Assembly: GCF_014156695.1 (NCBI RefSeq)
Contig: NZ_WMLF01000009.1
Coordinates: 1-34,006, forward strand
Source: Streptomyces durbertensis
GTDB taxonomy: Bacteria > Actinomycetota > Actinomycetes > Streptomycetales > Streptomycetaceae
Length of the DNA: 34,006 nucleotides
Direction: 5' to 3'
Position numbers and translations under genes: made by a program. The notes under the pieces were generated by a model that worked only from the letters and a program-made list of their open reading frames with translations, was not told where the DNA came from and searched no databases. This document shows positions 15,900 through 23,314 of the stretch, in pieces. Position 1 is the stretch's first letter. Each line of letters begins with the position of its first letter.

Positions 15900-18800
15900 G
15901 TGCACAGCTACTCCAGTCGCGCCGCAGACCAGCGGTGTTCCACCACGCCGACACGCAGACGGCGGTGGCTGGCGGCCACCGCCGCCGTGACCACGGCGGC
16001 GATCATGAGCAGCCTGCTCGGCACGCAGACGGCCGCCGCCGTCGAGCGGTTGAAGCTCGGCAAGCTGCAGGAGACCAAGCCGGTACCGGTCCAGCCGGTC
16101 GACGTCCAGCGCGCCGACGGCCGCAACGACGCCGCCCGCGACGCCCGGGGCGGCGTACCCGAGGTGACGTGGCCGAAGGCCGCGACCGCCCGGATCGAAC
16201 TACCCGAACGCGCCGGCCAGCAGAAGCGGGCGGGCCGACTTCCCGTCCACCTCGGCCAGCCGGAGCCGGACGACGCTGACAGCCGCAACCCCGGCAAGTC
16301 CGGCGGCAAAGCCGACGGCCGGCGCGGCAAGCGTGCCGCCGAACAGGCCGCCGACACCGCGCCCCAGCGCGCCCAGGTCCAGGTGCTCAGCCGGAGGACA
16401 GCCACCAGGCTCGGCGTCGACGGCGTCCTGCTCGCCGTGCGCGGCACGGACGGTGAGAAGGACAACAGCGTCCGACTGACCCTGGACTACTCCGACTTCG
16501 CACGCGCGTACGGCGCCGGCTGGGCCTCCCGGCTCACGCTCGTCCGGCTCCCGGAGTGCGCACTGGAGGACCCGGACACCAAGCGCTGCGCCCAGGCCGA
16601 GCCGCTGGAGACGGAGAACAACTCCGCTGACGGCACCCTCACCGCCGACGTGCCGGTGGACGGCACCGCCGACGCCGCCGGCGATCCCGTCGTCAGCGCA
16701 CCGCGCAGCGCGCGTTCCGTCACCGGCTTCGCCGCCTCGCCCGGCGTGACGCTGCTCGCGGCCACCGCCGCGCCCTCCGGCGGAGGCGGCGACTACAAGG
16801 CGACCCCGCTCAGCCCCTCCGGCCACTGGAACGCCGGCGGCTCCTCGGGCGGCTTCAGCTGGGCCTACGACATCCAGGTCCCCGAGGCGCCCGGCGGCCT
16901 CGACCCGGAGCTGGGCCTCAGCTACTCCTCCCAGTCGCTGGACGGCCGTACCGCCGCGACGAACAACCAGAGCAACTGGGTCGGCGACGGCTGGTCGCTG
17001 ACGGAGAACTACATCGAGCGCCGCCACGCCTCCTGCAACGAGGACACCAGATACGACGGCAAGGACGGCAACAACGCCACCGCCGCCAAGAACGGTGAAC
17101 TCTGCTGGCGCAGCGACAACGCCACGATGTCGCTCAACGGCCAGTCCCACGAACTCGTCAGGGACGACACCACCGGCGACTGGAAGCTGAAGGACGACGA
17201 CGGCACCCGCGTCGAGCGGCTCACCGACACCGCCCGGGGCAACGGCGACAACAACGGCGAGTACTGGCGCATCACCACCACCGACGGCGTCCAGTACCAC
17301 TTCGGCTACAACCGCCTGCCCGGCTGGTCCAGCGGCAAGCCGGAGACCAACTCCACCTGGACGGTCCCGGTCCACGGCAACCACACGGGCGAGCCCTGCC
17401 ACAAGTCGGCGTTCAAGGACTCCTGGTGCCAGCAGGCCTGGCGCTGGAACCTCGACTTCGTCAAGGACCCCAGCGACAACGCCACCGCCTACTACTACGC
17501 GGCGGAGACCAACCGCTACGCCCGCCACGCCTCGGCGACCACGGGCCTGGGCACGCCGACCGAGTACACCCGCGGCGGCCACATGTCCCGCATCGAGTAC
17601 GGGCTGCGCGCCGACGACATGTACGGCACCAACGCCGCCGCGGCGCGCGTGGACTTCACCGTCGCCGAACGCTGCCTGCCGGACACCTCGTTCGACTGCG
17701 CCCCGGCCAAGATGACCGCCGCGAACGCCAAGCGCTGGCCCGACGTCCCCGTCGACCAGCACTGCAAGGCCGGCGAGGACTGCAAGGGCAAGAGCGCCCC
17801 GACGTTCTGGACCACCAAGCGGCTCACCAAGATCACCACCAAGGTGCTCGTCGGCTCGGGCTACCAGAGTGTGGACAGCTGGACGCTGCGCCACCAGTTC
17901 CCCGACCCCGGCGACGGCTCCACCCCCGCGCTGTGGCTCGCCGGCGTCACCCGCACCGGCCACACCGGCGCGAGCGCGCAGTCGCTGCCCGAGGTCACCT
18001 TCCTCGGCCAGCAGCTCGCCAACCGCGTCGACACCACCGGCGACGGCATCCCGCCGATCGTCCGCTACCGCGTGCGGCAGATCAACACCGAGAGCGGCGG
18101 CAGCATCGGCGTCACCTACTCGGCGCCCGACTGCAAGCCCGGCGACCTGCCGGCCGAGTCGACCAACACCCGCCGCTGCTACCCGGTCTACTGGTCCTCC
18201 GCCGACTCCCCGGCCGCCGACTTCAAGCCGGTCAAGGACTGGTTCCACAAGTACGTGGTGACCCGCGTCCTGGAGAACGACCTGGTCGGCGGCTCGCCCA
18301 CCCAGCAGACCGACTACACCTACGTGGGCGGTGCCGCCTGGGGCAAGAGCGAGGACGAGTTCACCCGTCCCGAGCACCGCACCTACAGCGACTTCCGCGG
18401 CTACGGCGAGGTCCGCACCCAGGTCGGCAACGGCACCGACGGCGCCCGACTGGACAGCCGCGCCCGCTACTTCCGGGGCATCGCCGGCGCCAAGGTCGCC
18501 GACTTCGAGGGCAACGAGGTGACCGACCACCCCTCCTTCCGGGGCATGGAACGCGCCGAGATCACCTACAACGGCGGCGAGGTCGTCGGCGAGGAGACCA
18601 GCACACCGTGGCGCAAGGGCCCGACGGCCAGCCGCGCCCGGCCGGGACTGCCGGCGCTGGCCGCCGAGATGACCGACGTCCGCGAGGAGACCACCCGCGG
18701 CCCCGCCAAGGGCGGCGGCTGGCAGCGCACGAAGACCGAGCGCACCTTCGACTCCTACGGCATGGTCGCCACCGAGACCGAGCACGGCGACACCGCCAGG

Positions 18801-21800
18801 TCCGGTGACGAGTCCTGCACCACCACCACCTACGCCCGCAACACCAGCGCGAACATCCTCGAACTCACCGCGTCGGAGAAGACCACCGAGGGCACCTGCG
18901 CCGTACCCGGCGCGCTGATATCCGAGAGCCGCAGCTACTACGACGGCTCGACCACGCTGGGCGCCGTCACCAGGGGCGACACCACCCGGGAGGACGAGAA
19001 CAACGCCAAGGGCACCGGCTTCCTCACCGTCGCCCGGACCACCTACGACGACTACGGCCGCCCCACGCGCACCACGGACGCGGAGGGCCGCAGCGTCACC
19101 CACCAGTACACGCCGGCCACCGGGATGCCCACGAAGACCGTGGTCACCAACCCGCTCGGCCACACGCACACCACCGAGATCGACCCCCGGCGCGGCGTGG
19201 CCGTCGCCGAGGTCGACGCCAACGGCAAGCGCACCGACGTCGAGTACGACGCGCTCGGCCGGGTGGTGAAGGTCTGGGAGCCGGGCCGCGCCAAGGCCAC
19301 CTACCCGACCTCGCCGAACGCCGAGTACGAGTACCGCATCTCGCGCACCGCCCCCGCCGCCATCACCACCAGGGAGCTGCGCGGCGACGGTTCGACCGAG
19401 ACCAGCTACGTCCTCTACGACGGTCTGCTGCGGGAACGGCAGCACCAGAGCCGGTCGGCCAGCGGCAGCGGACGGATCCTCACCGAGACCCAGTTCGACT
19501 CCCGCGGCCTGGAGTGGAAGACCTTCGACGACTACTACGCGACCGGCGACCCCGAGCCGGCGCTGGTCACCGGTGACGACACCAAGTCACCGGCCGTCGT
19601 GCGGACCGTCTTCGACGGCGCCGGCCGCCCCACCGAGTCCGTCGCCATGAAGTACGGCACCGAGACCCGGCGGACGAAGCTGCTCTACGACGGCAACCAC
19701 ACCACCGTCGTCCCGCCCGCCGGCGGCACGGCGACGACCAACGTCACCGACGCCCTCGGCCGGACCACCGAGGTGGTCGAGTACACCAACGCGGCGCGCA
19801 CCGCCTCGCAGTCGGTCACCTACGAGTACAACAAGAAGGGCCACGTCACAAAGATCACCGACCCGGCCGGCAACGTCCGCAGCTTCGAGTACGACCTGCG
19901 CGGCCAGCGGGTGCGGACCGTCGACCCCGACCAGGGCGAGACGACCACCACCTACGACGACCTCGGCCGTCCCCTCACCACCACCGACGCGCGCGGCGTG
20001 AAGCTCACCACGAGCTACGACGCGCTCGGCCGGACGACGGCGGTCAGGGAGGGCGACAAGACCCTCGCTGAGTGGACGTACGACACCGTCGCCAAGGGCG
20101 AGATCGCCGAGTCCCGCCGGCTGGTGGGCGGCAGCGCCTACGTCCAGCGCATCACCGGGTACAACAACGACTACCAGGCCACCGGCGTGGACGTCGTCAT
20201 CCCCGACTCCGAGGGCGACCTCGCCGGCACCTACCGCTGGGGCTTCGGCTACAACGAGCGCACCGGCCTGCTGACGCAGATCAACCAGCCGGCCGTCGGC
20301 GACCTCCCGGCGGAGCGCGTCGTCACCCGCTACGGCGCCGACGACCAGGCCCAGGGCCTGACCGCGAACGGTCGCGTCCTGGTCAACTCGACCACCTACG
20401 ACCCGTTCGGCCGCAAGCTGCGCAACGAGTTCAACGACCAGGTGCGGCGCGTCTACCGGACCTGGAACTACGACGAGCACACCGGCGAGCTGCGACGGGT
20501 CACCACCGACCGCACGGCCTCCCCGAACCGCGTCGACGACACCCGCTACACCTTCGACGACGCGGGCAACATCACCCGCATCAACACCGAGACCGAGGAG
20601 TCCACCCGCAAGGACACCCAGTGCTTCACCACCGACGCCCTCCAGCGGCTGACCAAGGCCTGGACGGCCGCCACCGACGACTGCGCGGCGGCCCCCTCCA
20701 AGGCCGACGTCGGCGGCCCGGCGCCCTACTGGCTGTCGTACAGCTACGACGCCCTGGGCAACCGCACCAAGGAGACCAGGCACGACACCGGCGGTGACAG
20801 CACCAAGGACACCGTCCGCACCTACGACTACAAGGGTGCCGACGGCGGCCCGACCGCGCTGAACGAGGTCCGCACCAGCGGCCCCGCCTCCGGCACGGAC
20901 ACCTTCCGCTACGACGCGGCCGGCAACACCGTCGGCCGGCAGGTCGGCAGCCGGGAGCAGACGCTGAGCTGGGACGCCGAGAACCTGCTCAGCGAGGTCA
21001 GGGAGAAGAACGGGGCCACCACCCGCTACACCTACGACGCCGAGGGTGAGCGGCTGCTGCGCAAGGACAGCACCGGCACCACGCTGTACCTGCCCGGCGG
21101 CAACGAGCTGAAGCTCACCGGCGACGGCAAGAAGGCCGGCACCCGGTACTACGACTTCGACGGCGAGATCGTCGCGGTCCGCACCGGCGGTGACCTCCAG
21201 TTCCACTTCACCGACCACCACGGCACGGCGACCACCGTCGTCGACGCCACCACCCAGCAGGCCCAGCACCGCTACTCCGCCCCCTTCGGCGAGGACCGCG
21301 GCGAGGTGGTCGCGGGCTGGCCCGGCGACCGCGGCTTCGTCGGCGGCACCCGCGACGAGACGGGCCTGACCCAACTCGGTGCCCGCGCCTACGATCCGGC
21401 ACTCGGCCGCTTCCTCAGCGTCGACCCGATGGTCGACTACGGCGAGTCGCAGCGCATGAACGCCTACGCCTACGCCAACAACAACCCGGTCACCTTCTCC
21501 GACGCCGACGGCCTGTTCTTCGGCAAGGCCAAGAACTGGGTCAAGGACAAGGCCAAGAAGGTCACCAAGAAGGCCAAGTCCTTCAAGAAGAAGGTCGTCA
21601 AGAAGGCGAAGAGCTTCAAGAAGAAGGTCAAGGCCAAGGTCGAGTCGATCAGGAAGACCGTCAGGACGGTCAAGAGCCGCGTCAAGGCCACCGCCAAGCG
21701 CGTGGCGACCGCTGCGGTGAAGCGGGTGACCCGGGCCGTCTCCACGGTGAAGCGGTGGAAGAACACCGCCAGCAGCTACGTCAAGCGAAAGGCGTCCTCC

Positions 21801-22364
21801 GCCCGGAGCTTCGCCTCCAAGGCGGCCAAGTCCACCGGGAAGTTCATCTCCAAGAACGCCGGTAGAGCGGTGAAGGGAGTGGCCGCGGTCGGTGGCTTCA
21901 AGGCCGCCTACGACACCTTCAAGAAGGGCGGGGCGGCCAACATCCTCGGCGGCATCAGCGCCCTCACCGGCGCGGCGGCCACCTTCGCTGCGCCCTTCCC
22001 GGTGTTGGCCGGTGCGCTCGCCGTGGTCTCGGTCGGCACCGGCCTGGCAAGCGCCGCCGTCCACGCCGCCCAGGGGAACCACGCCGACGCCAAGAACGCG
22101 CTCGTCGGCGCGGCGTTGGGGGTCGGTGGCGGCTTCGGCCGGATCGGCGGCGCCGCCGCCAAGGCGGTCGCCGGAGGCGCCCCACGGGCGACGAAGTTCC
22201 TCACCGACGGGGTGAAGGCGGCCTTGCCCAAGCCGGGGTCCGCGAAGACCTTCACGGGTATCACGGGCCGTACGTACTCCGGTGGCTACCAGAACTTCGT
22301 CACCGGAGCCGCCCACACCGCCGTGGACAGCGCCGGCAACGCCTGGGCCTACGGTACGTCGTAA
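15900..22364 (+). CDS. Secreted RHS/YD-repeat protein with lysine-rich, hydrophobic C-terminal tip
   Basis: Very large exported protein of 2154 aa. The GTG at 15900 has GGGGGCAGGA before it and gives a signal peptide (TRRRR, then WLAATAAVTTAAIMSSLLG, cleavage near 47). An SpvB/TcB-like segment starts near 309 (HWNAGGSSGGFSWAYD). YD repeats run from about 1046 to 1820, for example YDDYGRPTRTTDAEGR and YDALGRTTAVREG. The RHS-associated core ends with GARAYDPALGRFLSVDP (1828-1844) and NNNPVTFSDADG. The variable tip (about 1872-2154) is a Lys/Arg-rich stretch resembling histone H1 repeats (AKKVTKKAKSFKKKV, to about 1995), two Gly/Ala-rich hydrophobic segments (about 2010-2057 and 2063-2090) and a short tail. 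No known nuclease or deaminase motif was seen. The next gene encodes a membrane protein that could be its immunity protein. A toxin role is inferred from architecture. Confidence 0.9.
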   Translation: MHSYSSRAADQRCSTTPTRRRRWLAATAAVTTAAIMSSLLGTQTAAAVERLKLGKLQETKPVPVQPVDVQRADGRNDAARDARGGVPEVTWPKAATARIELPERAGQQKRAGRLPVHLGQPEPDDADSRNPGKSGGKADGRRGKRAAEQAADTAPQRAQVQVLSRRTATRLGVDGVLLAVRGTDGEKDNSVRLTLDYSDFARAYGAGWASRLTLVRLPECALEDPDTKRCAQAEPLETENNSADGTLTADVPVDGTADAAGDPVVSAPRSARSVTGFAASPGVTLLAATAAPSGGGGDYKATPLSPSGHWNAGGSSGGFSWAYDIQVPEAPGGLDPELGLSYSSQSLDGRTAATNNQSNWVGDGWSLTENYIERRHASCNEDTRYDGKDGNNATAAKNGELCWRSDNATMSLNGQSHELVRDDTTGDWKLKDDDGTRVERLTDTARGNGDNNGEYWRITTTDGVQYHFGYNRLPGWSSGKPETNSTWTVPVHGNHTGEPCHKSAFKDSWCQQAWRWNLDFVKDPSDNATAYYYAAETNRYARHASATTGLGTPTEYTRGGHMSRIEYGLRADDMYGTNAAAARVDFTVAERCLPDTSFDCAPAKMTAANAKRWPDVPVDQHCKAGEDCKGKSAPTFWTTKRLTKITTKVLVGSGYQSVDSWTLRHQFPDPGDGSTPALWLAGVTRTGHTGASAQSLPEVTFLGQQLANRVDTTGDGIPPIVRYRVRQINTESGGSIGVTYSAPDCKPGDLPAESTNTRRCYPVYWSSADSPAADFKPVKDWFHKYVVTRVLENDLVGGSPTQQTDYTYVGGAAWGKSEDEFTRPEHRTYSDFRGYGEVRTQVGNGTDGARLDSRARYFRGIAGAKVADFEGNEVTDHPSFRGMERAEITYNGGEVVGEETSTPWRKGPTASRARPGLPALAAEMTDVREETTRGPAKGGGWQRTKTERTFDSYGMVATETEHGDTARSGDESCTTTTYARNTSANILELTASEKTTEGTCAVPGALISESRSYYDGSTTLGAVTRGDTTREDENNAKGTGFLTVARTTYDDYGRPTRTTDAEGRSVTHQYTPATGMPTKTVVTNPLGHTHTTEIDPRRGVAVAEVDANGKRTDVEYDALGRVVKVWEPGRAKATYPTSPNAEYEYRISRTAPAAITTRELRGDGSTETSYVLYDGLLRERQHQSRSASGSGRILTETQFDSRGLEWKTFDDYYATGDPEPALVTGDDTKSPAVVRTVFDGAGRPTESVAMKYGTETRRTKLLYDGNHTTVVPPAGGTATTNVTDALGRTTEVVEYTNAARTASQSVTYEYNKKGHVTKITDPAGNVRSFEYDLRGQRVRTVDPDQGETTTTYDDLGRPLTTTDARGVKLTTSYDALGRTTAVREGDKTLAEWTYDTVAKGEIAESRRLVGGSAYVQRITGYNNDYQATGVDVVIPDSEGDLAGTYRWGFGYNERTGLLTQINQPAVGDLPAERVVTRYGADDQAQGLTANGRVLVNSTTYDPFGRKLRNEFNDQVRRVYRTWNYDEHTGELRRVTTDRTASPNRVDDTRYTFDDAGNITRINTETEESTRKDTQCFTTDALQRLTKAWTAATDDCAAAPSKADVGGPAPYWLSYSYDALGNRTKETRHDTGGDSTKDTVRTYDYKGADGGPTALNEVRTSGPASGTDTFRYDAAGNTVGRQVGSREQTLSWDAENLLSEVREKNGATTRYTYDAEGERLLRKDSTGTTLYLPGGNELKLTGDGKKAGTRYYDFDGEIVAVRTGGDLQFHFTDHHGTATTVVDATTQQAQHRYSAPFGEDRGEVVAGWPGDRGFVGGTRDETGLTQLGARAYDPALGRFLSVDPMVDYGESQRMNAYAYANNNPVTFSDADGLFFGKAKNWVKDKAKKVTKKAKSFKKKVVKKAKSFKKKVKAKVESIRKTVRTVKSRVKATAKRVATAAVKRVTRAVSTVKRWKNTASSYVKRKASSARSFASKAAKSTGKFISKNAGRAVKGVAAVGGFKAAYDTFKKGGAANILGGISALTGAAATFAAPFPVLAGALAVVSVGTGLASAAVHAAQGNHADAKNALVGAALGVGGGFGRIGGAAAKAVAGGAPRATKFLTDGVKAALPKPGSAKTFTGITGRTYSGGYQNFVTGAAHTAVDSAGNAWAYGTS

Positions 22365-22406
22365 CGGGAGGCTCCCCATCGGAGCCTGGAACGAGAGGAA
22401 AAGACG

Positions 22407-22874
22407 ATGGAGTCAGCGGTTCGCTACACGCTGCACCAGCGGAAGGGTCTGCTGTGGCTGTCCGCCGCGTTCGCGGTGGCGGGCGTCGTCTCGGGCGTCC
22501 GCTGGCTCCTGGCCGACGACTGGGGGACCTTCTGGGACTTCCTCCTGACGGTCCTGCCCCTCTTCCTGCCCGCGACGATCGGTTACGCGGTGGGTCGGAC
22601 GGAGTTCGACGACAAGGAGATCCGTACCTGGCGCATTCGCGGAAGGAAGCGGTGTGCCTGGGAGGACGTGGAGTCGATCGTCGTGGAGATCTGGGTCGCG
22701 CCCAGGAACTCCGAGAGCCACGCCCGGATGGTCCGGGTGGTGCGGAAGGACGGGCGGTCGTTCCGGTTGCCCGCGCCGTACTACTCGACCAGCTGGCGTG
22801 ACCCGCTGTTCACCGAGCGCAGTGAGGCGATCGTCGCCGCCTGGTTCCAGGCGGTGGGGGAGCGGCAACCCTGA
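22407..22874 (+). CDS. Two-TM protein with PH-like domain, candidate RHS immunity protein
   Basis: Membrane protein of 155 aa starting 42 bp after the RHS stop, with GAGAGGAAAAGACG before the ATG. TM1 spans about 14-34 and TM2 about 44-63. The remaining 90 residues are a soluble alpha/beta domain (RRCAWEDVESI-like strand, VRVVRKDGRSFRLPAPYY, then a C-terminal helix), the pattern of bacterial PH (bPH6-like) domains common in Streptomyces membrane proteins. Its place directly behind a polymorphic-toxin-like gene, with a terminator after it, suggests the same transcript and a protective role, in line with the hydrophobic tip of the RHS protein. An unrelated housekeeping membrane protein remains possible. 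Confidence 0.75.
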   Translation: MESAVRYTLHQRKGLLWLSAAFAVAGVVSGVRWLLADDWGTFWDFLLTVLPLFLPATIGYAVGRTEFDDKEIRTWRIRGRKRCAWEDVESIVVEIWVAPRNSESHARMVRVVRKDGRSFRLPAPYYSTSWRDPLFTERSEAIVAAWFQAVGERQP

Positions 22875-22887
22875 TGGTGTCCCGGAC

Positions 22888-22916
22888 GAGGGGCGGGCCC
22901 ACCGGGCCCGCCCCTC
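22888..22916 (+). terminator. Terminator of the RHS unit
   Basis: Perfect 13-bp inverted repeat GAGGGGCGGGCCC with an ACC loop, 13 bp after the stop of the candidate immunity gene. Confidence 0.88.
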
Positions 22917-22984
22917 TCGTCTTGCGCGGTTTCCGGTGCCTCCGCTTGGGGGACCCCGGGGGCGCGGCGCTCGGGGGCGTTCGC

Positions 22985-22990
22985 TAGTTT
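22985..22990 (+). promoter_or_regulatory. TAGTTT -10 element, leaderless small gene
   Basis: TAGTTT ends 6 nt before the GTG at 22997, with no ribosome-binding site. Same geometry as at 3463 and 8280. Confidence 0.5.
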
Positions 22991-22996
22991 GGAAGC

Positions 22997-23227
22997 GTGG
23001 TCAACAAGAATGCCGTGCGAGCCGGAGCCGTCACCGTCGGTACGACGCTGATGCTGCTGATGTCGTCCCCTGCCTTCGCCCTCACACCGGACGACGGGGA
23101 CGACCCCGCGCCGAAGCTGAGCGTCGCCGAGACGGTGGGCCTGTACGTCGTCGCCCCCGTGGTCCTCTTCCTGCTCATCGCGGGCCTGGTGATGATCGGC
23201 GACAAGTCCCGCAAGCAGAGCAGCTGA
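22997..23227 (+). CDS. Small secreted/membrane protein of unknown function
   Basis: Protein of 76 aa. A hydrophobic N-terminal segment with an AFA cleavage site (TLMLLMSSPAFA, about 17-28) looks like a signal peptide. An acidic linker DDGDDPAPK, one TM helix (LYVVAPVVLFLLIAGLVMIG, about 49-68) and a short basic tail DKSRKQSS follow. The predicted topology is outside N-terminus with a cytoplasmic tail. The promoter geometry supports a real gene at this GTG. Flanked by terminators on both sides, so monocistronic. No family recognised. Confidence 0.78.
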   Translation: MVNKNAVRAGAVTVGTTLMLLMSSPAFALTPDDGDDPAPKLSVAETVGLYVVAPVVLFLLIAGLVMIGDKSRKQSS

Positions 23228-23252
23228 CCCCACCGGTCACCGCCCACGCGGA

Positions 23253-23298
23253 AAGCCGTGGGGCGTCCCGGGCCCGAGCCCGGAACGCCCCACGGCTT
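23253..23298. terminator. Bidirectional terminator, small gene versus pepN
   Basis: A 21-bp inverted repeat with one mismatch and a four-base loop, beginning AAGCCGTGGGGCGT. It serves the small gene on the plus strand and the aminopeptidase gene on the minus strand. Confidence 0.88.
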
Positions 23299-23314
23299 GT
23301 TCTCGTACCCTCAC

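Noticed and set aside
16200-22379. Two minus-strand frames of 1081 and 930 codons opposite the RHS gene
   Set aside because: Shadow frames of the RHS coding sequence; low-complexity Gly/Val/Ala composition and no start signals.
22581-22587. A TTA triplet in the candidate immunity gene
   Set aside because: It is out of frame (read as GGT TAC), so it gives no bldA dependence.
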